Source of the DNA: an uncultured beta proteobacterium
GTDB taxonomy: Bacteria; Pseudomonadota; Gammaproteobacteria; Burkholderiales; Burkholderiaceae_C
Direction of reading: 5' to 3'
Length of the DNA stretch: 32,311 bases
Assembly (NCBI GenBank): GCA_903885585.1
Contig: CAISJH010000168.1
Coordinates: 1 to 32,311, forward strand
Part shown: piece by piece, positions 1-10,400 of the stretch
Layout of the letters: each line of letters begins with the position of its first letter
How positions within the stretch are numbered: position 1 is the first letter of the stretch
Made by a program: the position numbers and the translations under genes
The notes under the pieces: generated by a model
What the model was told of the DNA's origin: nothing
The model's database searches: none
What the model saw: the letters and a program-made list of their open reading frames with translations, nothing else

Positions 1-26
1 AGCAGCAGAGGCCGACAACTCGACAC

Positions 27-848
27 ATGACTGACACCGCTGCCACGACCACCCTGCGCTTTTCACGCCTGCTGCTAACAGGCGCTGCCGGAGGCCTGGG
101 GCGGCAACTGCGACCGCGGCTGAAGGCTTGCTGCGACGTGCTGCGGGTGAGCGATATCGCAGAGCTGGGCAAGGCTGCACCAGGCGAGGAACTGCAGCCC
201 TGCGCGCTGGAGGACAAGGCGGCCGTCCTCTCACTGCTGGAAGGCGTGCAGGCCGTGGTGCACCTGGGCGGTGTTTCCACCGAGCGGCCGTTCGAAGAGA
301 TCATGGGCCCCAACATCCAGGGCTTGTTCCACCTCTATGAAGGGGCCCGGCTGCACGGTGCACGGCGCATCGTGTTTGCCAGCTCCAACCACGTCACGGG
401 CTTCAGGCGCCAAGATGAGACCGTCTTGCCGCGCGAGCCGGTGCGGCCGGACGGCTACTACGGCCTGAGCAAAGCCTTCGGCGAGAACCTGGCGCAGTTC
501 TACTTCGACCGCTGGGGCATCGAGACGGTGAGCCTGCGCATCGGCTCTTCCTTCCCGGAACCGAAGGACCGCCGCATGCTGGCCACCTGGCTGAGCTACG
601 ACGACCTGGAGCGCCTGGTGGTTTCGGCCTTGACAGCCCCCGCCGTCGGCCACACCGTGGTCTACGGCATGAGCGACAACCGCCTGACCTGGTGGGACAA
701 CACCTCTGCACGGCATGTCGGCTACCGGCCGCAAGACTCTTCGGAGCCTTTCCGCGCCGCCGTGGAAGCACGCCAGCAGCATATCGACCTGGCCGACCCG
801 GCGGCCCTCTACCAGGGCGGCGGTTTCGTCAAGATGGGGCCCTTCTGA
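27..848 (+). CDS. udh: Uronate dehydrogenase-like NAD-dependent epimerase/dehydratase (SDR)
   Basis: N-terminal Rossmann motif [21 protein letters not shown] catalytic YxxxK; overall Udh-like sequence ([20 protein letters not shown]); next to uronate/aldarate genes. Confidence 0.85.
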   Translation: MTDTAATTTLRFSRLLLTGAAGGLGRQLRPRLKACCDVLRVSDIAELGKAAPGEELQPCALEDKAAVLSLLEGVQAVVHLGGVSTERPFEEIMGPNIQGLFHLYEGARLHGARRIVFASSNHVTGFRRQDETVLPREPVRPDGYYGLSKAFGENLAQFYFDRWGIETVSLRIGSSFPEPKDRRMLATWLSYDDLERLVVSALTAPAVGHTVVYGMSDNRLTWWDNTSARHVGYRPQDSSEPFRAAVEARQQHIDLADPAALYQGGGFVKMGPF

Positions 849-903
849 CCCCGCCATTCCACCTCCTTCGATTGAACCAACACACCACCAACGGAGACCT
901 CCC

Positions 904-1890
904 ATGACCTTGTTCACCACCCTGCGCAAACCGCTGGGCCTGATCACCACCGCAGTGCTCGCAGCGCTGACCAGCAGCGCTTACGCCATCGAGTTCCGCT
1001 CGGCCGACACCCACAACGCTGACGACTACCCCACGGTGGTAGCGGTCAAGTTCATGAGCGAGCAGCTGGAGAAGGCCAGCGGCGGCAAGCACAAGATCAA
1101 GGTCTTCAACAAGTCGGCGCTGGGCAGCGAAAAGGAGACGATCGACCAGGTCAAGATCGGCGCGCTGGACTTCACACGCGTGAACGTGGGACCCATGAAC
1201 GGCGTGTGCCCCATGACCCAGGTGCCCACCATGCCTTTCCTGTTCCGCTCGGTGGAGCACATGCGCAAGGCACTGGACGGCCCGGTCGGTGAGGAGATCC
1301 TCAAGAGCTGCGAGTCGGCCGGCTACGTCGGCCTGGCCTTCTACGACAGCGGCGCACGCTCCATCTATGCCAAGAAGCCCATCCGCACGGTGGCCGATGC
1401 CAAGGGCCTGAAGATCCGCGTGCAGCAGTCCGACCTGTGGGTGGCCCTGGTAGGTGCCATGGGTGCCAACGCCACGCCCATGCCCTACGGCGAGGTCTAC
1501 ACGGCGCTGAAGACGGGCCTGATCGACGCGGCGGAGAACAACATCCCGTCGTTCGACACCGCCAAGCACGCAGAGGCCGTGAAGATCTACTCGCGCACCG
1601 AGCACTCCATGGCGCCGGAGATCCTGGTGATGTCCAAGGTGGTGTGGGACAAGCTGCCCAAGGCCGACCAGGACATGGTCCGCGCCGCAGCCAAGGCCTC
1701 GGTGGCCTTCCAGCGCCAGAAGTGGGACGAGCAGGAAGGCAAGTCGCTGGCCAACGTGAAGGCGCAGGGCGCGCAGATCGTGGAGGTGGACAAGGCTTCG
1801 TTTCAGGCCGTGATGGGCCCGGTGTACGACAAGTTCATGACCACGCCCGACATGAAGCGCCTGGTCAAGGCCGTGCAAGACCTGAAGTGA
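904..1890 (+). CDS. dctP: TRAP transporter substrate-binding protein DctP
   Basis: Signal peptide [28 protein letters not shown], then DctP-like body ([43 protein letters not shown]); ATG at 904 preferred over ORF-track start 715. Confidence 0.92.
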   Translation: MTLFTTLRKPLGLITTAVLAALTSSAYAIEFRSADTHNADDYPTVVAVKFMSEQLEKASGGKHKIKVFNKSALGSEKETIDQVKIGALDFTRVNVGPMNGVCPMTQVPTMPFLFRSVEHMRKALDGPVGEEILKSCESAGYVGLAFYDSGARSIYAKKPIRTVADAKGLKIRVQQSDLWVALVGAMGANATPMPYGEVYTALKTGLIDAAENNIPSFDTAKHAEAVKIYSRTEHSMAPEILVMSKVVWDKLPKADQDMVRAAAKASVAFQRQKWDEQEGKSLANVKAQGAQIVEVDKASFQAVMGPVYDKFMTTPDMKRLVKAVQDLK

Positions 1891-1937
1891 AGTCACCGGC
1901 CTGAACGGCAAGCCCCACAGCACCGCAGTCCAGCACC

Positions 1938-2435
1938 TTGCTCGGCCTCTACACCCGCTTTTGCGCATCGCTGTCCAAGCTTTGCCTGGTGCTGGGCGTG
2001 ATCGGGTTGCTGGCCGTGATCGTCAGCGTACAGTGGCAGGTCTTTGGCCGCTACGTGATGAACGACACGCCCACATGGGCAGAGGCGCTGGCCCTGCTGC
2101 TGGTGCTGTTCGTCACGGCCTTTGGCCTGGCGGTGGGGGTGCGTGACGCTGGGCACATTGGGCTGGAGTCGCTGGTCGGCCTGTTGCCACCGGCCTGGCG
2201 GCGCCGCGCCGAGTTGCTGATCCACGCGCTGGTGGGCCTGTTCGGTGCCCTGATGGTGCGCGGGGGCTGGGTCTGGGCGTCGGCCAAGTGGGGAGAGAAG
2301 AAGCCCATGCTGCCGGTGCCCGACGGCATCGACTACGTGCCGGTCATGATCGCCGGCGTGCTCATCGTGCTGTTCTCCATCGAGCACTTCATCGCCGTGT
2401 GGCGCGGCACCCCCGTGGAGCCGGCATGGAACTGA
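1938..2435 (+). CDS. dctQ: TRAP transporter small permease DctQ
   Basis: Four hydrophobic segments, WAEALALLLVLFVTAFGLAVGVRDAGHIGLE motif; between dctP and dctM; start appears to be TTG. Confidence 0.87.
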   Translation: MLGLYTRFCASLSKLCLVLGVIGLLAVIVSVQWQVFGRYVMNDTPTWAEALALLLVLFVTAFGLAVGVRDAGHIGLESLVGLLPPAWRRRAELLIHALVGLFGALMVRGGWVWASAKWGEKKPMLPVPDGIDYVPVMIAGVLIVLFSIEHFIAVWRGTPVEPAWN

Positions 2436-3715
2436 CCGTGCTCGCCGTCAGCTTCACGCTGCTGCTGCTGCTGGGCGTGCCGGTGGCCTTTGCCATCGGC
2501 TTGTCGTCGGTGGCCACCATCCTGGCGGCCGGGCTGCCCATGGCGGTGGTGTTCCAGAAGATGGTGGGCGGGATGCAGGTGTTCAGCTTCCTGGCCATCC
2601 CCTTCTTCGTCTTCGCGGGCGAACTGATGCTCTACGGCGGGATTGCCGAGCGGATCGTGCGCCTGGCCAACAGCCTGGTGGGCCATGTGCGCGGTGGGCT
2701 GGGGATGAGCAACGTGCTCGGCTGCACCCTGTTCGGTGGTGTGGTCGGCTCGCCCGTGGCGGACGTCTCGGCCATGGGCTCGGTGATGATCCCGCTGATG
2801 AAGAAGGAGGGGTATGACGCCGACTACGCAGTCAACGTCACCACCCACGCCGCGCTGGTGGGCGCGCTGATGCCCACCTCGCACAACCTGATCCTGTTCA
2901 CGCTGGCCACCTCCGGTCTGGCCTCGGTGAGCGTGCTGGGGCTGATCCTGGCCGGGCTCGTACCTGCGCTGTTGTTGACCCTGTGCAACCTGGGCGCGGC
3001 CTGGTGGGTGGCCCGAAAACGAGGCTACCCGACGCACGGCGCCTTCCCCGGCTGGGGCGCAGTCGCCCTGGCCCTGGCGGCGGCCTTACCTGGCCTGTTG
3101 GTGGTCGTGATCATCCTCGGCGGCATTCTGAGCGGCGCCTTCACGGCCACCGAGTCGGCCTCCATCGCCGTGGCCTGGGCGCTGTTGATCACCGTGTTCG
3201 TCTACCGGTCGCTGAGCTGGGCGCACTTTCTCAAGGCCTGCGCCAAGGCCTGCAAGACCACCGGCGTGGTGCTGCTGCTGATCGGCATCTCGGCGGCCTT
3301 CGGCTACTTTCTTGCGCTGTACGAGGTGCCGCAGAAGACGGGCGAGCTGATGAAGGCCGTCTCCACCGAGCCCTGGGTCATCTTCCTGATGATCAACGTG
3401 CTGCTGTTCGTGCTGGGCACCTTCCTGGACATGGCGCCCACCATCCTGATCTGCACGCCCATCTTCATGCCGATTGCGATGCAGTTCGGCATGGACCCGC
3501 TGCAGTTCGGCGTGGTGATGCTGATCAACTGCGCGCTGGGCCTGAACACGCCACCCGTGGGCACGGTGCAGTTCGTGGGCTGCGCCATCGGCGGGGTGTC
3601 GGTCGGACAAGTGATGCGCTCGATCTGGCCCTTCTACGGTGCGCTGGGCCTGTGCCTGGCGCTCGTCACCTACGTGCCGGCGTTCTCCACCTGGCTGCCG
3701 GGGCTGGTGAAATAG
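2426..3715 (+). CDS. dctM: TRAP transporter large permease DctM
   Basis: MELTVLAVSFTLLLLLGVPVAFAIGLSS start; DctM features (FVFAGELMLYGGIAERIVRLANSLVGHVRGGLGMSNVLGCTLFGGVVGSPVADVSAMGSVMIP); overlaps dctQ by 10 nt. Confidence 0.93.
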   Translation: MELTVLAVSFTLLLLLGVPVAFAIGLSSVATILAAGLPMAVVFQKMVGGMQVFSFLAIPFFVFAGELMLYGGIAERIVRLANSLVGHVRGGLGMSNVLGCTLFGGVVGSPVADVSAMGSVMIPLMKKEGYDADYAVNVTTHAALVGALMPTSHNLILFTLATSGLASVSVLGLILAGLVPALLLTLCNLGAAWWVARKRGYPTHGAFPGWGAVALALAAALPGLLVVVIILGGILSGAFTATESASIAVAWALLITVFVYRSLSWAHFLKACAKACKTTGVVLLLIGISAAFGYFLALYEVPQKTGELMKAVSTEPWVIFLMINVLLFVLGTFLDMAPTILICTPIFMPIAMQFGMDPLQFGVVMLINCALGLNTPPVGTVQFVGCAIGGVSVGQVMRSIWPFYGALGLCLALVTYVPAFSTWLPGLVK

Positions 3716-3784
3716 CGCCGGCACAAACGCTGCAAGCTGCAGTCAACACCACGGCGGGCTGAACTCAGCGCCCGAAATCACGCA

Positions 3785-4777
3785 ATGGACCCCGCGATGG
3801 ACCCCCTGCCCCCCGCCCCCCCCAAGCCCCTGGGCCTGCGCTACCCCGACCCGGCCGTCGAGGTGTTGGACCCGGCTTTCCTGCCCCTGCGGCTGTTCAG
3901 CTCGTCCGTGGAGCTGCTGGCCACGGGCATGCACTGGGCCGAAGGGCCGGTATGGTTTGGCGACGGGCGCTACCTGCTGGTGTCGGACATCCCGAACAAC
4001 CGCATCCTGCGCTGGGACGAGTGCTCCGGCGCGGTGAGCGTATTCCGCCAGCCGTCGAACAACGCCAACGGGCATACGCGGGACCTGCAAGGCCGGCTGG
4101 TGAGCTGCGAGCACCTGACGCGCCGCATCACCCGCACCGAGTTCGATGGCTCAGTGACGGTGCTGGCCGATCGCTTCGAGGGACGGCGCCTGAATTCTCC
4201 CAATGACATCGTCTGCGCCCGCGACGGCGCACTGTGGTTCACCGACCCGCCGTTCGGCATCCATGGCTTCTGGGAAGGCGAGCCGGCCGAACCCGAACTG
4301 CCCTTCCAGGGCGTGTTCCGGCTGGACCCCACTACCGGCCGTCTGCAGGCCATGCTGACGGACCTGGCCGGCCCCAACGGCCTGGCCTTCTCACCCGACG
4401 GCTCGGTGCTCTACGTGGTGGAAAGCCGCGCCAAGCCGCACAGGCTGATCTGGGGCTACGACGCGGGGCCGGACGGCACCCTGTCGAACAAGCGCCTGGT
4501 CGTGGATGCGCAGGGCCCGGGGGCGCTCGATGGCTTTGCCGTCGATATCAAGGGCCACCTGTGGTGCGGCTGGGGCAGCGATGGCTCCATCGGTGCAGAC
4601 CCCGAGGGCCTGGACGGCGTGCGCGTCTTCGCCCCCGCGGGCCACGCCATCGCCCACATCCACCTGCCCGAACGGTGCGCCAACGTGTGCTTTGGCGGGA
4701 GACACCGCAACCGCCTGTTCATGGCCGCCAGCCACAGTCTGTATGCACTGCATGTGAACGTGCAGGGGGCCGCATGA
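3785..4777 (+). CDS. SMP-30/gluconolactonase family lactonase (candidate aldarolactonase)
   Basis: SMP-30 motifs: [69 protein letters not shown]. Confidence 0.88.
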   Translation: MDPAMDPLPPAPPKPLGLRYPDPAVEVLDPAFLPLRLFSSSVELLATGMHWAEGPVWFGDGRYLLVSDIPNNRILRWDECSGAVSVFRQPSNNANGHTRDLQGRLVSCEHLTRRITRTEFDGSVTVLADRFEGRRLNSPNDIVCARDGALWFTDPPFGIHGFWEGEPAEPELPFQGVFRLDPTTGRLQAMLTDLAGPNGLAFSPDGSVLYVVESRAKPHRLIWGYDAGPDGTLSNKRLVVDAQGPGALDGFAVDIKGHLWCGWGSDGSIGADPEGLDGVRVFAPAGHAIAHIHLPERCANVCFGGRHRNRLFMAASHSLYALHVNVQGAA

Positions 4778-6393
4778 CGTCTCCCCACCCGGTGCTGGTG
4801 CGTATGCACCCGACCGACAACGTGGCCATCATCGGCAACGAAGGCGGGCTGCCAGCCGGCACCTTGCTGCCGCAACCGGCCGTCGGGCTGGTGTTGCGCG
4901 AGCGCGTCCCCCAGGCGCACAAGGTGGCGCTGGTGGACATTCCCGAAGGCCATGCGGTCACACGCTACGGCATCACCATCGGCCACGCGCTGCGCGATCT
5001 GCTGGCCGGCAGCTGGGTGCACGAGCGGGTGCTGCGCATGCCACCAGCGCGCGGGCTGGACGGCCTGCCGATGGGGCCTGGTGTCAGCGATGAAGCACCA
5101 CCGGCCGAGCCGTTAGAGGGCTACACCTTCGAGGGCTACCGCAATCCAGACGGTTCGGTAGGCACACGCAACCTGCTGGCCATCACCACCACGGTGCAAT
5201 GCGTGGCCGGGGTGCTGTACGTGGCGGTGGAGCGCATCCGCCGTGAGCTGCTGCCCAGGTATCCCAACGTGGACGGCGTGGTGGCCCTGGAGCACGCGTA
5301 TGGGTGCGGCGTGGCGATCGATGCGCCCGAGGCCGTCATCCCCATCCGCACGGTGCGGCACCTGGCGCGCAACCCCAACTTCGGCGGCGAGGTGATGGTG
5401 GTGAGCCTGGGCTGCGAGAAGCTGCAGCCCGAAAGACTGCTGCCGCCGGGCAGCCTGCCGCTGCGGGTGCTGAACGCTGACACCGTTGCAGCTGGCGACC
5501 CAGCGCGACCAGGCGAGGGCAGGCCGGAGGCTCCCTACTCCCATGTCTGCCTGCAGGACGCGCAGCACGTGGGCTTCGGCTCGATGCTCAGCGCCATCCT
5601 GAGCACCGCCGAGCAGCACCTGCAGCGCCTGAACGCGCGCCAGCGCGAGACCGTGCCGGCCAGCGAGCTGGTGGTGGGTGTGCAGTGCGGCGGCAGCGAT
5701 GCCTTCAGCGGCGTGACCGCCAACCCGGCCGTGGGCGTGTGCGCCGACCTGCTGGTGCGCGCCGGCGCCACCGTGATGTTCTCTGAAACCACCGAAGTAC
5801 GCGACGCGGTGGAGACCCTCACCGCGCGCTGCGCCAGCGCCGAGGTGGCGCAGAAGATGGTGGCCGAGATGGCCTGGTACGACGCCTATCTGCAGCGCGG
5901 CCAGGTGGACCGCAGCGCCAACACCACGCCCGGCAACAAGGCGGGCGGCCTCTCGAACATTGTCGAGAAGGCCATGGGGTCGGTCATCAAGAGCGGCTCC
6001 ATGCCGATCTCGGCCGTGCTCTCACCTGGCGAGCGCGCCACGACCCGGGGGCTGATCTATGCCGCCACCCCGGCCAGCGACTTCATCTGCGGCACCTTGC
6101 AGCTGGCCGCCGGCATGAATGTGCACGTCTTCACCACCGGCCGCGGTACGCCTTATGGCCTGGCCGAGTGCCCGGTGGTCAAGGTGGCCACCCGCACCGA
6201 GCTCGCACATCGCTGGCACGACCTGATGGACCTGAACGCGGGCGCCGTAGCCGATGGCCAATGCAGCGTCGGGGAGATGGGCTGGCAGCTGTTCCGCCTG
6301 CTGCTGGAGGTGGCCAGCGGCCGCCCAACCTGGGCCGAGCAGCACCGACTGCACAATCAGCTCGTGCTCTTCAATCCTGCGCCGGTAACCTGA
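4774..6393 (+). CDS. garD: UxaA family galactarate dehydratase / altronate hydrolase-type
   Basis: SAF-like N-terminus and GarD/UxaA body ([62 protein letters not shown]); ATG 4774 overlaps preceding stop. Confidence 0.88.
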   Translation: MTSPHPVLVRMHPTDNVAIIGNEGGLPAGTLLPQPAVGLVLRERVPQAHKVALVDIPEGHAVTRYGITIGHALRDLLAGSWVHERVLRMPPARGLDGLPMGPGVSDEAPPAEPLEGYTFEGYRNPDGSVGTRNLLAITTTVQCVAGVLYVAVERIRRELLPRYPNVDGVVALEHAYGCGVAIDAPEAVIPIRTVRHLARNPNFGGEVMVVSLGCEKLQPERLLPPGSLPLRVLNADTVAAGDPARPGEGRPEAPYSHVCLQDAQHVGFGSMLSAILSTAEQHLQRLNARQRETVPASELVVGVQCGGSDAFSGVTANPAVGVCADLLVRAGATVMFSETTEVRDAVETLTARCASAEVAQKMVAEMAWYDAYLQRGQVDRSANTTPGNKAGGLSNIVEKAMGSVIKSGSMPISAVLSPGERATTRGLIYAATPASDFICGTLQLAAGMNVHVFTTGRGTPYGLAECPVVKVATRTELAHRWHDLMDLNAGAVADGQCSVGEMGWQLFRLLLEVASGRPTWAEQHRLHNQLVLFNPAPVT

Positions 6394-6442
6394 CGAGGTC
6401 AAGGCCCAACGGGCATCCTGGAAGCACAAGGAGTTTTGGACC

Positions 6443-6970
6443 GTGAGTGAGACCAACGACTCCCTGCTGGTGCGCCTGTCCAGCCACGTCAGTCTGTTTT
6501 CGGGCATGCAGCGAACCGCGATGGTTCGGCTGCTCGGAAAGGCGGAGCGGATATCGCAGCCGGCCAATGGCTTGTTCTTCGATGAGGGTGAGCCCGGCGA
6601 GTCCTTCTACGTGCTGGTGATGGGCAAGGCGGCCGTGGAGAAGAAGACGGCAAACGGGTGGGTAGAACTGACCCAGCTGGGGTCAGGCGACACCTTTGGC
6701 GAGATGACGCTCCTGAACGAGAAGATCCGCTCGGCCCGTGTCCGGGCCCTGGAGCCTTCTGTATGCCTGTACTTTCACGGCAAGAAACTCGACGACTCGC
6801 CCGACATTCAGGCCGTGATCTTCAAGAACATGGCCCGCTTGCTCACACGCCGGCTCAAGGCCACCAGCGCGGAGGTGGCCACGCTGAAGGCTTCCAAAGC
6901 TTCAGAGGAAGCCCAAGTCGAGGTCCGTTCTGGTCCCACGGGTGACGAACGTCAGTTTCAGAAGACCTGA
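6443..6970 (+). CDS. Stand-alone cyclic nucleotide-binding domain protein (no HTH recognised)
   Basis: CNB beta-roll with phosphate-binding-cassette-like FGEMTLLNEKIRSARVRAL; 175 aa with short charged tail; GTG start. Confidence 0.82.
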   Translation: MSETNDSLLVRLSSHVSLFSGMQRTAMVRLLGKAERISQPANGLFFDEGEPGESFYVLVMGKAAVEKKTANGWVELTQLGSGDTFGEMTLLNEKIRSARVRALEPSVCLYFHGKKLDDSPDIQAVIFKNMARLLTRRLKATSAEVATLKASKASEEAQVEVRSGPTGDERQFQKT

Positions 6971-7054
6971 GAAACCTAGAGCCCATCCCATCGATCCGGC
7001 GTGCAGTTTCTTGCACCTGGTCAAAGGACCCCACGGCGCGGAGCGCCCGTGCAA

Positions 7055-8017
7055 TCAACCCGGCGAACAGCCCCTGGCGTCGGTCGCCTGCAACAACTGC
7101 GCCGCCACAGCCACAGCAATCACTTCAGGCTCCTTGCCTTCGATGCCAGGCACGCCGATGGGGCAAGTGACCTGATCCCACTCCTGATCACTGAAGCCCC
7201 GCTCACGCAGGCGGCGGCGAAAGGTGGCCCACTTGGTCTTGCTGCCGATCAGGCCGATGAACGTCAGGTCGCCATGCTGGCGCTGGCGCTTCAGGCAGGC
7301 TTGCACGATGTCCAGGTCTTCAGCATGACTGAAGCTCATGATCAACACCCGGCTGCCTGGCACCAGGTCTGCCACCGCCGCCTGCACGGGGTCGGAATGC
7401 TCGCAGTGCACATGGGCCAGCACCTCGGACGGAAAAATCTCGTCGCGGCTGTCCACCCAGCGCACGTCGAACGGCAACGTGGCGAGGATGCGCACCAGCG
7501 CCTTGCCCACATGACCGCCACCGAACAGCGCCACGGGTGCGCCTCGGGGCCGCAGCCGATCCCGCAGATCGTCTCGTAGCGGCCCCTGAAGCGCCTCGAA
7601 GTGCAACTCCACCACGCCACCGCAGCATTGCCCCAGGCTGGGGCCCAAGGCGAAGCGGCGGGAGAACGGCAGCCCGTCGGGTGGCGCGTCGCCCGCAGGT
7701 GGGACAGTACCGTTGACTGAGGCTTCGCGGGAACCGGCCAGCGCACCCACCAACCACTGGCGCGCCACGGCGATGGCGGAAAACTCCAGGTGCCCCCCGC
7801 CCAGCGTGTTGATCAGCCGGTCGGTGAACACGGCCATCCAGGCACCCTCATCGCGCGGGGCTGACCCCTGCACCTGCTGGACAGTCACCAGCACGGCGTG
7901 CCTTGCCCCGGGCGTTGCTCCCGGGTCACTGGCGCTCCCCAAGGCGGAGGCGTCCAGCGCCTGGGACCCGTCCAGAGATAGGGCCTGCTCCAGGGCCTCC
8001 AGCGCGAGCGGTGTCAC
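7055..8017 (-). CDS. xdhC: Xanthine dehydrogenase accessory protein XdhC
   Basis: XdhC-type sequence (AVLVTVQQVQGSAPRDEGAWMAVF, LGGGHLEFSAI, LFGGGHVGKALVRILATLPFDVRWVDSRDEIFP); start overlaps xdhB stop. Confidence 0.92.
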   Translation of the reverse strand: MTPLALEALEQALSLDGSQALDASALGSASDPGATPGARHAVLVTVQQVQGSAPRDEGAWMAVFTDRLINTLGGGHLEFSAIAVARQWLVGALAGSREASVNGTVPPAGDAPPDGLPFSRRFALGPSLGQCCGGVVELHFEALQGPLRDDLRDRLRPRGAPVALFGGGHVGKALVRILATLPFDVRWVDSRDEIFPSEVLAHVHCEHSDPVQAAVADLVPGSRVLIMSFSHAEDLDIVQACLKRQRQHGDLTFIGLIGSKTKWATFRRRLRERGFSDQEWDQVTCPIGVPGIEGKEPEVIAVAVAAQLLQATDARGCSPG

Positions 8018-10383
8018 GCCCGTGCGGCGCGCAACTGCTCCACGGCCAGCAGGATGCGCTCGGGCGTGGCCGGCGCATCCATGCTCAGCACCTGCTCAGC
8101 ACCTGCCGTGGCCGCCACGGCGTCGCGCAGCGCAAAGTAAGCCGACAGCGCCAGCATCAGCGGCGGCTCGCCCACCGCCTTGCTGCGGTAGGGCGTGGGC
8201 TTGACGTTCTGCCCGTCGAAAAGGCTGACCTTGAAGTGCTCGGGCACGTCGCCCGCCACGGGGATCTTGTACGTGCTGGGGCCGTGCGTGAGCAGCTTGC
8301 CTTTCTTGTCCCAGATGCACTCTTCCATCGTCAGCCAGCCCATGCCCTGGATGTAGGCGCCTTCGACCTGGCCGCGGTCGATGGCCGGGTTGATGCTGCG
8401 ACCCACGTCATGCACGATGTCCACGGCCTTGAGCCACCACTCGCCCGTGAGCGTGTCGATCTCCATCTCGGAGACGGCCGCGCCATAGCAGAAGTAGTAG
8501 AACGCCCGGCCCTTCAAGGTCTGGAAGTCGTAGGCGATGTCGGGCGTCATGTAGAAGCCCGTCACGCCCAGGCCCACGCGGTCCAGCCAGGCCTGCTTGA
8601 TCAGTGCCTGCCAGGTGACGGCCTTGCCGCCGCCCAGCGCCTGCCCGCCCTGGATCACGACGTCCGCCGCCGGGCAAGCCAGCATGCGGGCCGCCACGGC
8701 CGACAGGCGCTCGCGCAGTTGGTCGCACGCGTTATTGATGGCCGCACCGTTGATGTCGGCGCCGCTGGAGGCCGCCGTGGCCGAGGCGTTAGGGACCTTC
8801 TGCGTGTCGGTGGCCGTCACGCGCACCAGGTTCACCGGAATGCCGAGGCCGTCCGCCGCCACCTGCGCCATCTTGGTGTTCAGACCCTGGCCCATCTCGG
8901 TGCCGCCATGGTTCACGCTGACCGAGCCGTCCTGGTAGATGTTCACCAGCGCTGCGCCCTGGTTGAGCATGGTGGCCGTGAACGAGATGCCAAACTTCAG
9001 CGGCACCAACGCCAGGCCCCGCTTGCGGTGCGTGTGCTGGGCATTGAAAGCCTTGACGGACTCGCGGCGCGCGCGGTAGCCGGACTCCGCTTCCAGCTGC
9101 GCCATCAGCTTGTCGCCAATCCAGTCTTCGATCACCTGCCCGTACTGGGTGGTCATCGAGCCGGGGTCGCCTGAATTCGCCGGGTCTCGGTAGAGGTTGG
9201 CCAGGCGCACATCCAGCGGGTCCTTGCCGAGGCGGTTGGCGATCTGCTCGATCACAGTCTCGATGCCGAACATGCCCTGCGGGCCGCCAAAACCCCGGAA
9301 GGCCGTGGCGCTCTGCATGTTCGTCTTGCAGCGGTGGCTGACGATCTTCAGGTTGGGCAGGTGGTAGCAGTTGTCGATGTGCAGCACCGCGCGGTCGTTC
9401 ACCGGGCCGGAGAAGTCGGTGCTGTAGCCGCAGCGCGAGGCCAGCACGAAATCGACGCCCAGGATGCGGCCCGCATCATCAAAGCCGACCTCGTAGTCCA
9501 GGCGGAAGTCGTGCCGCTTGCCCGTGATCATCATGTCGTCGTCACGGTTGACGCGCAGCTTCACCGGGCGCTTGAGCTTGAAGGCGGCCAGCGCCGCCGA
9601 CTGCGAGAAGATGCTCGCGTTGCCTTCCTTGCCGCCAAAGCCGCCGCCCATGCGGCGGCAGATCACCTCCACGTCCTTGGTGCTCAGGTTCAGCGCCGCC
9701 GCAGCCTCGCGCTGGTTGCCATCGGGATGCTGGGTGGAAACGTACAGCGTCAGCTGCCCGTCCTCACGCGGCACGGCGTAGGTGATCTGCCCCTCGAGGT
9801 AGAACTGTTCCTGCTGGCCGCAATGGGTGCGCCCCTGCAGGCGGTGCGGCGCGGCGGCGATGGCCGCAGCCGGGTCCCCCCGGGTGATGCCTTTGGGAGG
9901 CATGACGAAACTGCCCTGGGCCATGGCCTCGTCGATGGTCAGGATGGCCGGCAGCTCCTTGACCTGCACCTTGGCCTTCTTGGCCGCCTCGCGGGCGTAG
10001 AGCATGTCGCGCGCCACCACCACGGCCACCGCCTGGCCCAGGAACTCCACCTTGCCGGCGGCGAGGAAGGGGTCGTCGTGGATGATGGGGCCGCAGTTGT
10101 TCTCGCCCGGAATGTCCCGGGCGGTGAACACCGCCACCACCCCGTGCTCGGCCAGCAGGGCCTGGCGGTCGATGCCTTCACCGATCAGCTCGCCATGGGC
10201 TACGGGCGACAGCACCAGCGCCGCGTACAGCGTGCCGCGCAGCTCGGGCAGGTCGTCGGTGTAAACGGCCTCTCCCGTGACGTGCAGCACGGCAGACTCG
10301 TGGGTGAGTCCCCGCCCCTGCGCGCCCGGCCGGGCGTCGCCCTGGGCAGGCAGGAGTTCCTTCAGCGTGGTGGGCGCGTTCAT
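8014..10383 (-). CDS. xdhB: Xanthine dehydrogenase molybdopterin-binding subunit
   Basis: GEAVYTDDLPELRGTLYAALVLSPVAHG, RRMGGGFGGKEGNA, FRGFGGPQGMFGIETVIEQIA, VGEPPLMLALSAYFALRDAVAA. Confidence 0.95.
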   Translation of the reverse strand: MNAPTTLKELLPAQGDARPGAQGRGLTHESAVLHVTGEAVYTDDLPELRGTLYAALVLSPVAHGELIGEGIDRQALLAEHGVVAVFTARDIPGENNCGPIIHDDPFLAAGKVEFLGQAVAVVVARDMLYAREAAKKAKVQVKELPAILTIDEAMAQGSFVMPPKGITRGDPAAAIAAAPHRLQGRTHCGQQEQFYLEGQITYAVPREDGQLTLYVSTQHPDGNQREAAAALNLSTKDVEVICRRMGGGFGGKEGNASIFSQSAALAAFKLKRPVKLRVNRDDDMMITGKRHDFRLDYEVGFDDAGRILGVDFVLASRCGYSTDFSGPVNDRAVLHIDNCYHLPNLKIVSHRCKTNMQSATAFRGFGGPQGMFGIETVIEQIANRLGKDPLDVRLANLYRDPANSGDPGSMTTQYGQVIEDWIGDKLMAQLEAESGYRARRESVKAFNAQHTHRKRGLALVPLKFGISFTATMLNQGAALVNIYQDGSVSVNHGGTEMGQGLNTKMAQVAADGLGIPVNLVRVTATDTQKVPNASATAASSGADINGAAINNACDQLRERLSAVAARMLACPAADVVIQGGQALGGGKAVTWQALIKQAWLDRVGLGVTGFYMTPDIAYDFQTLKGRAFYYFCYGAAVSEMEIDTLTGEWWLKAVDIVHDVGRSINPAIDRGQVEGAYIQGMGWLTMEECIWDKKGKLLTHGPSTYKIPVAGDVPEHFKVSLFDGQNVKPTPYRSKAVGEPPLMLALSAYFALRDAVAATAGAEQVLSMDAPATPERILLAVEQLRAARA

Positions 10384-10400
10384 GTGGGTCTCCTTGCCGC

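Noticed and set aside
715-903. N-terminal extension of DctP ORF (start 715)
   Set aside because: Signal peptide begins at ATG 904; the extension overlaps the 3' end of udh.
1887-1938. Possible alternative upstream start or frameshift for dctQ
   Set aside because: GTG 1887 frame stops at 1902; TTG 1938 gives a plausible N-terminus, so unusual start codon is preferred over a frameshift.
231-1968. Long antisense ORFs opposite udh and dctP (231-950 -, 829-1968 -)
   Set aside because: Shadow ORFs of GC-rich genes; His/Arg/Gly/Ala-rich translations without family features, opposite well-supported genes.
4234-4773. Upstream extension of the GarD ORF
   Set aside because: Overlaps the lactonase gene; low-complexity Arg/Pro-rich translation; ATG 4774 matches a GarD-like N-terminus.
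7001-7050. Weak hairpins GTGCA-GTTTCT-TGCAC and GGCGC-GGA-GCGCC between cNMP-binding gene and xdhC
   Set aside because: Short stems without U-tract; compatible with a terminator between convergent genes but too weak to call.
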